Origin: JBBIPA01 sp963775935 | GTDB taxonomy: Bacteria > Chloroflexota > Dehalococcoidia > GIF9 > UBA5629 | DNA length: 64,000 bases | Reading direction: 5' to 3' | Assembly: GCA_963775935.1 (NCBI GenBank) | Contig: CAVZKR010000002.1 | Location: 62,001 to 126,000 of the forward strand | Shown: positions 28,642 through 37,548 of the stretch, piece by piece | Numbering within the stretch: the first letter of the stretch is position 1 | Layout of the letters: every line of letters starts with the position of its first letter | Translations under genes and position numbers: made by a program | Notes under the pieces: model-generated | Told to the model about the DNA's origin: nothing | Seen by the model: the letters and a program-made list of their open reading frames with translations, nothing else | Databases searched by the model: none

Positions 28642-29397
28642 TTAAAAGCAAGCAGTAGCTCCGCCGTCAATATAAAGGATTTGCCCGGTAAAATAGCTTG
28701 ATTCGTCCGAAGCTAGGAAAATCAATGCAGCAATAATATCCTCTGGACGTGCCCAACGCCCTTTAGGTATACGAGATATCATTTCCTTCGCGTATTTAGA
28801 AATTTCCGAGGGAATAGGTGCTCCCAAGTCTATTATTACTGGAGCAATTGCGTTGACACTAATGTCATATTTCGCCCACTCGCAAGCTAGTTGCCGAGTC
28901 AACATGTTTACTCCTCCCTTGCTTGACGCATACGCAGCAGCATACATAAGGGCTCCATACCTTCCCCTGACCGATGAAATGTTAATAATCCTACCACTCT
29001 TCTGCTTTATCATCACTTTACCTACTGCTTGGCAGCATATAAAGGTCCCCGTGATATTCAGATCAATATTCTTCCTATACTGCTCGATGGGAAATTCTTC
29101 AGCTGGTATGCGGAGTACTTCTGCTGCTCCGTTTACGAGAATGTCAATGTGCGAAAATTCACTCATAACACGTTCAACCATATTGGTTACTGACTTCTCA
29201 TCCATTACATCAGATGAAATAGCTAAGGCTTTATACCCAAGATCTTGTATCTCTTTAGCCAAAACTTCAAGTTTGTTAAGAGACCTAGCTGTTACAACCA
29301 CGCTTGCACCCTGCTTTGCTAAGCCTAGTGCCATACGTCGGCCAATCTCGCTGGAAGCGGCAGTGAGAATTGCAACCTTTCCTGATAAGTCAAACAT
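28642..29397 (-). CDS. Short-chain dehydrogenase/reductase (candidate phloroglucinol reductase)
   Basis: A 251-aa classical SDR with cofactor-binding TAASSEIGRR at residues 12-21 (a variant of TGxxxGIG), NGAAEV at 89-94, catalytic Ser141/142 and Tyr156-x3-Lys160. I chose ATG 29397 because AGGAGGAAAGG lies 8 bases upstream; an in-frame ATG at 29439 has no ribosome site. Known phloroglucinol reductases are NADPH-dependent SDRs that reduce the tautomeric ring to dihydrophloroglucinol. The neighbouring crotonase is suited to a cyclic beta-diketone, so that reaction is a reasonable proposal. SDR specificity cannot be read from motifs. Confidence 0.82.
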   Translation of the reverse strand: MFDLSGKVAILTAASSEIGRRMALGLAKQGASVVVTARSLNKLEVLAKEIQDLGYKALAISSDVMDEKSVTNMVERVMSEFSHIDILVNGAAEVLRIPAEEFPIEQYRKNIDLNITGTFICCQAVGKVMIKQKSGRIINISSVRGRYGALMYAAAYASSKGGVNMLTRQLACEWAKYDISVNAIAPVIIDLGAPIPSEISKYAKEMISRIPKGRWARPEDIIAALIFLASDESSYFTGQILYIDGGATACF

Positions 29398-29697
29398 CTC
29401 AGTTACCTTTCCTCCTTTATTTAGGCACGCATTGCCCATTTTTATGTTACTTAGTCACCTGGCGAAACAACATTTTTTGCTGTGGCTAACAATCAATCAT
29501 CGATTCATTTTGTAATCAAAAGTGTTATCCTATAAAGTTATGCTTCAACTCAAGATTTTGCTTATTTTTAGGCTAACCCTCTATATTTATCCCTGAGAAT
29601 GATTGAAATTCACTCGGTAGATCGGAAAACAAAACTGCAATCTCCCAGATAAATTAATTAAAGAGATTTACTCTAACGTAATAATCTATTCTTTTAA
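29398..29697. other. AT-rich spacer between SDR and crotonase genes
   Basis: I see no gene or clear promoter. The two genes are therefore not tightly coupled, although they share orientation. Confidence 0.4.
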
Positions 29698-30555
29698 TTA
29701 CTTTTCCCAAGTCTTTTTAATATCATCGAATTTGTGGACATACTGTGTCTCTTTCCATGCATAGAACTCATCAGCAATATGAACCTGAAAATCATCCAGA
29801 AACAAGCGCTTCCAAGGACGCCTCATTAACTGGCTTGTCAAACGGCGTACAACTCTAGGTACCTTCATGATTTCCTCAGCCAGCTCCCAGGCACGGGGCA
29901 ATAGCCTGTTAACCGGGAGTACCTCGTTCACGAGTCCCAATTCTAAAGCAGTTTTTGCATCGATTGCTTTCCCGGTATAAAGATAATAATTCGCACGCTT
30001 TTTACCAAGCAAACCCTGTAAAACTAGCCCTTGGCCGTCTCCCGGCACAGCTCCTGTCATAAAATGGCCGTCTTGAAAGGCGGCGCTTTCCGAGCAGAGA
30101 GTTAAATCACACAATAATGGGAGTTCAGTATGAATCCCAGGACCGGGAACTACAGCGATAGTGGGGATATCCAAGTCGAGAATAAAATTTTCCACTATTG
30201 CAGTCGTGTCATAGAATTGCAGGTCGTAAGCGTTAAGACCGCTCTCTAGGTCACAAGTAGAAAGACCACCCTGCCCCTCCTCCTCACGGACAATATCAAA
30301 CTTTGCTATCCAGTATGGTCCGGTGGATGTCAATATCAGCACTTCGTTTTCTGGATCGCGACCTATTGTGTTCCAAATCATGCCTAATGCATTGTGTATT
30401 GGGTGGCTCCATTGGACAGGGCCGCCATTGGTATGCATACGCATCTGGATGATGCCGTTTTTCCGCTCCAGGATAAAATGTTCCTTATATTGTTCCTTGT
30501 AATCGTCAAACTTTGGTCTGGCAACAAATTGTGGTAATTTCATCTTTCTTTTCAT
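29698..30555 (-). CDS. Crotonase-superfamily beta-diketone hydrolase-like protein (6-oxocamphor hydrolase type)
   Basis: A 285-aa crotonase-fold enzyme that resembles 6-oxocamphor hydrolase, which opens a cyclic beta-diketone by a retro-Claisen reaction without CoA, more than it does enoyl-CoA hydratases. Shared blocks are DPENEVLILTSTGP, HTELPLLCDLTLCSESAAFQ, DGHF, AVPGDG and TALELGLVNEVL. The four catalytic residues I recall for that enzyme (His122, His145, Asp154, Glu244) fall at His142, His164, Asp173 and Glu263 here, a nearly constant offset. AAGGAGG lies 8 bases before the ATG, and a promoter lies about 170 bases upstream. Dihydrophloroglucinol is a cyclic 1,3-diketone, so ring opening to 3-hydroxy-5-oxohexanoate is my proposed role. 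Fragments of this gene's 5' end recur at 12.7 and 17.9 kb. Confidence 0.75.
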   Translation of the reverse strand: MKRKMKLPQFVARPKFDDYKEQYKEHFILERKNGIIQMRMHTNGGPVQWSHPIHNALGMIWNTIGRDPENEVLILTSTGPYWIAKFDIVREEEGQGGLSTCDLESGLNAYDLQFYDTTAIVENFILDLDIPTIAVVPGPGIHTELPLLCDLTLCSESAAFQDGHFMTGAVPGDGQGLVLQGLLGKKRANYYLYTGKAIDAKTALELGLVNEVLPVNRLLPRAWELAEEIMKVPRVVRRLTSQLMRRPWKRLFLDDFQVHIADEFYAWKETQYVHKFDDIKKTWEK

Positions 30556-30725
30556 ATCATAAACCTCCTTATTATGATTATCTAATTTGACTCTTGCTTA
30601 TGTTGGATATTTTATTTTCTGGATCAGTCCCGCTAAAGTCATAAGACAAAAATACAGACTAGGAGTTTTGAAAGTATAAACATATTAATGAGCCTAAAAC
30701 TGTCCAATATTTGCATGTGTATGCT

Positions 30726-30753
30726 ATTATATCATAAATATTGGAAGGGTCAA
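30726..30753 (-). promoter_or_regulatory. Sigma-70-like promoter of the crotonase gene
   Basis: TTGACC (30748-30753) and TATAAT (30726-30731) are spaced by 16 bases on the minus strand, giving an untranslated leader of about 165 bases. The region 30556-30760 is repeated at 13006-13203 and, diverged, at 20440-20630. The -10 box is kept in all three. Confidence 0.7.
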
Positions 30754-30761
30754 TAGTTGAC

Positions 30762-31151
30762 CATTTGTATAATTGTGTGGAAAGAGCTACGAGATGGACG
30801 AATCCCAGTAGCATCTTTCTCCAGTAAACTTCTATATTCTTGAGCCCATGTGAGATGCGCTTCAGCATTTTTTTCTAGTTTTACACACTTTAGTGAAACC
30901 GTTAGTAGTCCGGTTATCAAAGTAATTCAGTATTAGCTCTCGCCAATACTTCAGAGTATTAACCTACCTAATGAGATCACCATCGTCGTCTGACCTAAGA
31001 TTGAGTATGATATTATCCAGAATCTTAACCGCCTCTGCTCGGCTCTCTTGCTAGTAGAGTTCTCTTATTTTTTCCTTGCCCCAGTAAAATTTCTTAAGAC
31101 TGGGATACCTTTCTAGTTTATGTAGTTGGGATAATGGACTATAGCACACTA
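30762..31151. other. Divergent intergenic region
   Basis: It separates the minus-strand crotonase set from the plus-strand transporter. No reading frame or repeat stands out. Confidence 0.4.
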
Positions 31152-31180
31152 TTGACATTTCCAATTGTTATTTATATAAT
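31152..31180 (+). promoter_or_regulatory. Perfect consensus sigma-70 promoter before oppA
   Basis: TTGACA (31152-31157), a 17-base spacer and TATAAT (31175-31180) all match the consensus. A second TATAAT lies at 31193-31198. The leader to the ATG at 31312 is about 125 bases. This predicts strong transcription of the transporter operon. Confidence 0.75.
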
Positions 31181-31311
31181 AAGAAAAAATGTTATAATTA
31201 GACAAATTTAAGATAACATTATTATAAGTGTATTTCTATAACTTTAATTAACCTTTTTATGTCGGGTATTTTGTATAGGCTAATTTAAAGAAATAATAGG
31301 AGGAGAGTACA

Positions 31312-32907
31312 ATGCCTAAAATAGTAGTTATTTTCTTAGCAGCAGTCTTAGCAACCGGTTTACTTTTTGGTTGCGTTTCGACATCACCACCCACACCGAC
31401 TCCAGCACCAGCACCCACGCCGACCCCAACACCAGCACCGACACCTAAGCAAAGCCCTGTCGAAGGTGGAATACTAAAATTAGTTTACCCTCGGCCACCA
31501 TCCAACTTTGGCTATCCACCCCAAATAACTGGTGTGGATATGCAATATTGTAAGCCATTTTATGAATGCCTGTTATACTTGGATAGCAACTGCGTCTATC
31601 AGCCAGAGTTGGCTACAAGTTGGGATGTAGCTCAAGACGGTAAATCCATCAATTTCAAACTGCGGCAAGGGGTCAAGTTTCACGATGGAACCGATTTCAA
31701 TGCCGATGCAGTAAAGTTTAACTATGATCAGTATCTACCTCCTAAATCGAATATTCTGGCTGGAGTAAGTTCTATAGAGAAGGTTGATAATTACACGGTA
31801 AAATTTAACCTTGAGTATTTTAACAACGTACTGTTTTATATATTGGCCGTAGATGCGAGATGCGCTATAGCCTCACCGACGGCTATGCAGCAGAAGGGAG
31901 GGGACTGGATGCGCACAAATCCAGTCGGCACTGGTCCCTATAAGCTCAAGGCTTATGAACGAAATGTTTCTCTCAGTTGTTCTAAAAATACTGACTACTG
32001 GGACAAGAACCTGCCACACTTGGATGAAATACAACTGATAGGGATAAGTGATCCAATGACCCAGATGACAACTTTAAAGGCTGGCCAAGTAAATGTTTTA
32101 TGTGGTGTCCAGGCCTCAAGTGCTGCCCAGTTGGAAAAAGAAGGTTACAAGATGTTGATCGCCAATGCATCGCATTACGCTTTTGTTATGGACACGGTTA
32201 ATCCCGATTCTATTTTTGCCAATCGAAAGGTTCGTGAAGCCATGGAGTATGCTATAGACAAGGAAGCTATCTGCAGTGGTCCAGGTTTGGGATATTGGAA
32301 ACCAATGTATCAGATTGTTTTAACCGACTCTCCAGATTACAACCCTGCATGTCCACCACGCAAATATGACCCTGTTAAAGCAAAACAATTGCTCACTGAA
32401 GCTGGTTATCCTAATGGCTTCTCGTTTAAGTTTTTAATTGATGAAACACAGTGGATGGACTATTGGGTAGCTACTCAGAGTTACCTGTCCAAAGTGGGCA
32501 TTACCATGAATATAGAGAAAATATCTCGTGGTGTTTTTGATTCCAATATAAGGCAAGGCTTATTAGAGAAAAATTCCGCGATGGGGGCAATAATAGAAAT
32601 GAGGCCAGAGAATCTATTTATGATCAATACTTACTTAACATCCAAGACTGCCTTCTATAAAAGCATGGCTAAACCAGCAGGAATCGATAATATAATAGTA
32701 CAGGCGATGGCTGCTCAAAATGACAAGGACAAAATCAAATTAACTCAGCAAATATCCAAGGCATTTTACGACGAAGTTTCCTTCGTTCCAATGGTACTAG
32801 AACCTAGAATATATGCGTTCGATAACAAAATCCAGAACCCAGACTTTATGCTGTGTAAGGATAGTTTTAATGGCAGACCTGGAAAGTTTTCCTGGATAAA
32901 GCAATAG
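31312..32907 (+). CDS. Oligopeptide/dipeptide-type ABC substrate-binding lipoprotein (OppA/DppA family)
   Basis: A 531-aa extracytoplasmic lipoprotein. The signal peptide ends in a GLLFGC lipobox (Cys22) and is followed by a long Thr/Pro/Ala linker. Family-5 binding-protein features follow: GGILKLVYPRPP, LATSWDVAQDGKSINFKLRQGVKFHDGTDFNADAVKFNYD, and NPVGTGPYKL. AGGAGGAG precedes the ATG and a consensus promoter lies upstream. It heads a set with an M29-like protein, DppB, DppC and a fused DppDF. Family-5 proteins bind peptides, but also nickel, sugars and other solutes, so the ligand is open. An N-terminal fragment of a paralogue lies at 20081-20377. Confidence 0.88.
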   Translation: MPKIVVIFLAAVLATGLLFGCVSTSPPTPTPAPAPTPTPTPAPTPKQSPVEGGILKLVYPRPPSNFGYPPQITGVDMQYCKPFYECLLYLDSNCVYQPELATSWDVAQDGKSINFKLRQGVKFHDGTDFNADAVKFNYDQYLPPKSNILAGVSSIEKVDNYTVKFNLEYFNNVLFYILAVDARCAIASPTAMQQKGGDWMRTNPVGTGPYKLKAYERNVSLSCSKNTDYWDKNLPHLDEIQLIGISDPMTQMTTLKAGQVNVLCGVQASSAAQLEKEGYKMLIANASHYAFVMDTVNPDSIFANRKVREAMEYAIDKEAICSGPGLGYWKPMYQIVLTDSPDYNPACPPRKYDPVKAKQLLTEAGYPNGFSFKFLIDETQWMDYWVATQSYLSKVGITMNIEKISRGVFDSNIRQGLLEKNSAMGAIIEMRPENLFMINTYLTSKTAFYKSMAKPAGIDNIIVQAMAAQNDKDKIKLTQQISKAFYDEVSFVPMVLEPRIYAFDNKIQNPDFMLCKDSFNGRPGKFSWIKQ

Positions 32908-33103
32908 TAATCCTGGCTTATTAAGATTCAGCCTCAAGGAACTTGATAATGATTTTCTCTGAGTTTAATATTTCCCTTATTAATTAAATTGCCTCCCTTC
33001 TTGTTTTCCAATGTAACATTAATAATGGACTCATTTTCGGGTGGCAGGTCAGTAATATAGTACAGAAATAGCTACTTAAATTTTATTGTGAGGAGAATAT
33101 TGC

Positions 33104-34267
33104 ATGACTAATCAAATCGGAACACCAAAAGGAGCTCTTATTGCCATCGGTGATATGCTCGACCATTGTGCGAAATTACAACCAGGCCAGAATGTCCTGA
33201 TACTTTCAGAAATAGAGGGATTATATGGCGGAGACAGCATGGTCGACCAGGAAGCAGTTTCATGGATTCAAACTGCTGTACAAGCGAGAGGTGCTCACGC
33301 CTCTGTTCTCTGGATAGATGAACCGGTGAAGGCACACGCCTGGCGTCTTCCACCAGTAGTAAAAGCAGCAATGTCAGCCTGTGACATCCTTATCAATCAC
33401 TCGTTCAACCTGGTAACTGAAGAGATGCTGGAATTCAGAGAATACATAGCAGAAAAGAAAGTAAAAATGGTGCGTAATTTCGCTCCCACTGCATCACTTC
33501 TCTGCACCGCCTGGGCACAGACGCCATACGAGCTGGTGAGCGAAATTCGCTACCAAGCCTCCATTCCGTTTAAAGGAGGAACACCGTGGAAATTGACCGA
33601 TGATAATGGCACACATCTGGAAGGTATTATCCTTGACCCGGAAACCAGACCAGGGGTTCCCGGAGGCGGACCGTATTCAGCAAAGCGTGAGGAAGCAGGC
33701 TACTACAGGCCATGGCCAGAGTGGTTGCATCCACCGGTGAGATTGGGGAATACTTCCGGTGTTTTCATCTTTAACTGCATGCTGAGCTGGTGGTCACGGT
33801 ATATTGGCATATCCCCCTACTTCAGTAAATCCATCCAGCTCACAATTAAGAACAACCGCATTACCGATATTAAAGGTGGCGATGAGGCTGATGCTCTCCG
33901 CCGCTTTCTGGCTTCTATGGCTGACCGTGTGGGCGATGGTGTTTATGATTTCAATGCCCTGCATTCCGGCGTCCATCCGCAAGCATGCGTTGCACCACAC
34001 CAGTGCCCAAACATCCTGTTCCGCCGTATTATAGAGCACTCGCATAGCAGCAATATTCATGTACATATTGGGGCTCCACCACCCACCCCATCATATCCTT
34101 ACTGGATGCATTGTACCGGTGATATCAGAACAGCAACATTTCGAGTTGGTAATACTCTGTTCCATGATCGCGGTCATCTCACTTTCCTGGAGCACCCTGC
34201 GGTCCTTGCTGTGGCGAAAAAGTATCCCGGCCGTCCTGGTGTTGCACCAGTGCCCAGATGCTTTTAA
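33104..34267 (+). CDS. M29-family aminopeptidase-like metalloprotein (intact copy)
   Basis: A 387-aa protein related to the M29 (AmpS/thermophilic aminopeptidase) family, which also includes metal-dependent NicX-type 2,5-dihydroxypyridine dioxygenases. Possible metal-binding His/Glu clusters are VAPHQCPNIL, RRIIEHSHSSNIHVHIG and FHDRGHLTFLEHP near the C-terminus. There is no signal peptide, so it is cytoplasmic. Its position between a family-5 binding protein and DppB permits a peptidase acting on imported peptides. The aromatic setting also allows a ring-cleaving or cyclohydrolase role. Two decayed copies lie at 21211-22385 and 39617-39985. I could not assign a reaction. Confidence 0.6.
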   Translation: MTNQIGTPKGALIAIGDMLDHCAKLQPGQNVLILSEIEGLYGGDSMVDQEAVSWIQTAVQARGAHASVLWIDEPVKAHAWRLPPVVKAAMSACDILINHSFNLVTEEMLEFREYIAEKKVKMVRNFAPTASLLCTAWAQTPYELVSEIRYQASIPFKGGTPWKLTDDNGTHLEGIILDPETRPGVPGGGPYSAKREEAGYYRPWPEWLHPPVRLGNTSGVFIFNCMLSWWSRYIGISPYFSKSIQLTIKNNRITDIKGGDEADALRRFLASMADRVGDGVYDFNALHSGVHPQACVAPHQCPNILFRRIIEHSHSSNIHVHIGAPPPTPSYPYWMHCTGDIRTATFRVGNTLFHDRGHLTFLEHPAVLAVAKKYPGRPGVAPVPRCF

Positions 34268-35430
34268 AAGTGACCTGCCACCCGAAGATCAATCCAGTAT
34301 TAATGGTTTTAGGCTGGAGAACAAGAAAGGGGGCTATTTCATTGACTAGAAGAGTGTTCAAACCAGGGCAAATCATTAACAAACTCCGGGAGGTTGAAGT
34401 CCTGATAAGCCAGGGTAGCATAATTGGTGAAGATAGCAGAAAGATCGGAGTCACCGAACAAATCTATTATCGTTAGCGCAAAGAGTACGTGGCACGGGGA
34501 TAGAGCAAGTCAGGCGGTTGAAAGAACCAGAGTAAGAAAACATCAGGCTAAAGAGGCTAGTGGTTGATATTTCTATGTACAATGCCATTTTAAAGACAGC
34601 AGCCTGGGGAAACCCCTAAGCCTGTCAAAAAAACGCGAGTTAGTAATGCATATGTGCATAAAATTATCTGTCTCGTAACGACGGGCATGCAGGGTACTAA
34701 ACTAGGCAAGGGTAACACAACGACATATGCCACATATCTCCGCTGGTGAGGAACAGTTTAGAACTCGCATTGTTGAGATGGCCGCTCGTTATAGTCGGTA
34801 TGGATACCAAAGGATAACAGCAACGCTTAAGGATGAAAACTGGCAGGTGAATCATAAACGCGTGGAACGGATCTGGGGACAAGAACGGCCCAAGGTGCCG
34901 AAGAGACAACCAAAGCGTGTACGATTGTGGCTGAATGACGGTTAATGTATTAGGCGCAGACCAGAACGCAAAGACCATGTATGGAGCTATGACTACATGA
35001 TTGACAGAACATCTGATGGTAAGACATTTCGAATATTGGCCGTACTTGACGAATATACCAAAGAGTGTCTGACGACACTGGTAGATCGTTGTATCAGTTC
35101 TCAGGATATCATTGACAAGTGATTCCAGTTCTTCGTTTTCAAGAGGATGCCAGAGCATATTCGCTCTGATGATGGACCTAAATTCACTGCCAGAGCAATA
35201 TGCAGCTAGCTAAATCAGTTGATAGTGAAGACATTATTCACCGAGAGGGGAAGCCCATGTGAAAGTGGTTACATAGAATCATTCAATGGCAAATTGAGGG
35301 TTTATCTTCTTGATCGGGAGATTTTCACCACGTTTACCGAGGCGAAGATATTAATAGGGAAATAGAAGAAAGACTACAATCAAATGCGACCACATAGTGC
35401 ATCTTACTACAGACCGCTAGCACTAAGTAC
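34268..35430 (+). mobile_element. Decayed IS3-family element
   Basis: It begins directly at the M29 gene end with a diverged IS3 left end (GTGACCTGCCACC). An orfA remnant reads FKPGQIINKLREVEVLISQG and VTEQIYYR-stop. An orfB remnant reads FRTRIVEMAARYSRYGYQRITATLK, then GSPCESGYIESFNGKLRVY. Many stops and shifts make it inactive. It is a distant relative of the IS3 element at 44584-48136. It separates the M29 gene from dppB. Confidence 0.75.
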
Positions 35431-35581
35431 TTGTCGGACTAACTTGAAAAGTTGTATTACTATTGGTAGTAGGGAACTTTGGCAAAGTGTTTTTTGAGCA
35501 ATTACAAATGTTAATCGGTACCATATTGATTGTGACAGGAAAAAACCATAATAACAGGCAGCCACAAAGGAGAATAATAAT

Positions 35582-36537
35582 ATGGGCTTCTTCATTGTTC
35601 GTAGATTGATTCAAGCTATATTCATCATTCTCCTGGTTACCCTGATTGTTTTTTTCGTTATGCGTTTCCTACCTGCAGACCCTGTGCTGGTATATGTTAG
35701 TCAAGACACGCTAACCGCAGCCAGTGCTGAGCAAATTGCTGCTATCAGACACGAGTTTGGTCTGGATCGACCTCTAGTTGTGCAGTACTTTAGCTGGCTA
35801 GGTGATATTCTCCAGGGTAATCTTGGCCGTTCCATAATGTTACGCTCAACAGTAGCTCAGGAGATAGCAAGTGCTTTACCCAAAACGTTGTATATGGGAT
35901 CTATAGCTTTTATCTTGAGCATCATCTTCGGTATACCGTTAGGTATAATTGCTGCGGTCAGACGAGGTAAGTGGGCAGATACCCTGTCAACTTTGCTGGC
36001 TAATCTGGGAGTGACTGCACCGATTTTCTGGGTGGGTATTATATTGGTGTTAATATTTGGGCTTTATCTGCGCTGGTTCCCAATACAGGGCTTTGTCTGG
36101 CCAAAGATAATCTGGTAGAAAGTATCCGTTCGATTGTATTACCGGTCGTCTGTCTGACTGTTTACCCCATGGCAACAGTGGCTCGTCAAACGCGCTCAGC
36201 AGTGCTTGAAGTCATCCATCAGGATTACATCCGTACCGCATGGGCCAAGGGTTTGAGCGAGCAGGCAGTTATTGTAAAACATGTTGCCAGGAATAGCATT
36301 ATTCCAGTTATTACACTGATAGGATTGAATATTCGCCAGATATTTGGTGGCCAGGTACTCGTTGAAAAAGTGTTTAATATCCCTGGCATGGGAAGACTGT
36401 CAGTAGATGCCCTCTTTAGCACGGATTATGCTATTGTTCAGGGAGTTATCCTGATTATTGCGGTGGTTGTAGTTTTGGCTAACCTTCTTGTGGACATCTC
36501 CTATGGTTGGATAGATCCCAGGATACGATACGATTAA
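35582..36537 (+). pseudogene. dppB: DppB-like ABC permease, broken by one-base deletion
   Basis: The first 178 codons (MGFFIVRRLIQAIFIILLVTL ... GFVWPKIIW-stop) and the last 122 codons (MATVARQTRSAVLEVIHQDYIRTAWAKGL ... DPRIRYD) together make a normal DppB/OppB permease of about 317 aa. Restoring one base near 36108 (after WPK) links them as DNLVESIRSIVLPVVCLTVYP. The EAA-type cytoplasmic loop (DYIRTAWAKGLSE) is intact. Because dppC and dppDF are intact, a sequencing error is quite possible. Confidence 0.8.
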
Positions 36538-36550
36538 AAGAGTCTATGAA

Positions 36551-37450
36551 ATGAAGAACAGAGCACAAACAACCATTTCGCGGTGTATGGAAACGCCTCG
36601 CCGTACCAGTGAACTAAGGCGTTTCATCAGGGTATTCTTCGGGAGAGGAATGGTAATCTTCGGTTTCGTCATCATCCTCTTAGTGGTTATAACGGCTCTT
36701 TTTGCTCCATTTCTGGCACCATATGATCCCTATGAGCTAGATATGAAAGTACTGTTAGCTCAGCCTAGTTCTGCCCATTTGTTGGGCACTGACACCCTGG
36801 GACGTGATACGTTGAGTCGCATTATTTATGGTTCACGCACTTCGCTGATCGTCGGTTTTGTGGCTGTGGCGTTTGCGGCTACCATCGGGATGTCCCTAGG
36901 GTTGATTGCAGGATACTTTGGCCGTATCATCAATGTGGTTATCATGAGGTTTATAGATGCTATTATGTCTGTACCCATGATACTATGGGCTATTACCATT
37001 GCAGCCCTTCTTGGCGGTGGAATTACCAATGTGGTCATTGCACTAGGTGTAGCCCTGATACCAGCATATGCTAGGTTAATGTGCGGTCAGGTTATGACTG
37101 TAAAGCAAAATGATTACATAACTGCATCCCATGCTATTGGAGCCAGTAACCTGCGCATTATGTTAAGCCATATTCTGCCCAACTGTTTTCCACCGCTGAT
37201 TGTACTGCTGACCATGCAAATCGGCTTGGCGATTCTTTCGGAAGCTAGCCTAAGTTTCCTCGGCATAGGTATAAAAGCTCCTGAAGCAGCTTGGGGTTCC
37301 ATGGTGAGTGAAGGATATGTGTACTTGTTACGGAATCCTATTCTGTCTATAGTACCTGGTGTAGCTATTATGCTGTTAGTGTTTGCCTTTAATATGGTAG
37401 GCGATGGCTTGCGAGATGCCCTTGATCCGAAACTGCGTGGCGCTTTATGA
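36551..37450 (+). CDS. dppC: DppC-like ABC permease
   Basis: A 299-aa inner-membrane permease with the OppC N-terminal segment (VFFGRGMVIFGFVIILLVVITALFAPFLAPYDP), the DTLGRDTLSRIIYGSRTSL region and an EAA loop (NDYITASHAIGASNLRIMLSHILPN). It follows dppB by 13 bases. With DppB it forms the channel of the family-5 transporter. Confidence 0.88.
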   Translation: MKNRAQTTISRCMETPRRTSELRRFIRVFFGRGMVIFGFVIILLVVITALFAPFLAPYDPYELDMKVLLAQPSSAHLLGTDTLGRDTLSRIIYGSRTSLIVGFVAVAFAATIGMSLGLIAGYFGRIINVVIMRFIDAIMSVPMILWAITIAALLGGGITNVVIALGVALIPAYARLMCGQVMTVKQNDYITASHAIGASNLRIMLSHILPNCFPPLIVLLTMQIGLAILSEASLSFLGIGIKAPEAAWGSMVSEGYVYLLRNPILSIVPGVAIMLLVFAFNMVGDGLRDALDPKLRGAL

Positions 37451-37548
37451 ACGAGGACTATGCGTGATCAATGAAGGTAGATTCGGGGATTGGAATGAAT
37501 TGTAATTGTACCGAGTAATGAAGGTAATACTGGGGTAAATGAACTGCT

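Noticed and set aside
29698..30555. Plain enoyl-CoA hydratase or benzoyl-CoA-pathway ring hydrolase
   Set aside because: The HTELPLLCD, DGHF and PGDG blocks match the 6-oxocamphor hydrolase branch better than CoA-dependent hydratases; I keep this as a fallback only.
34727..34945. Short plus-strand frame as a separate transposase gene
   Set aside because: It is one open piece of the decayed IS3 OrfB and cannot be functional alone.
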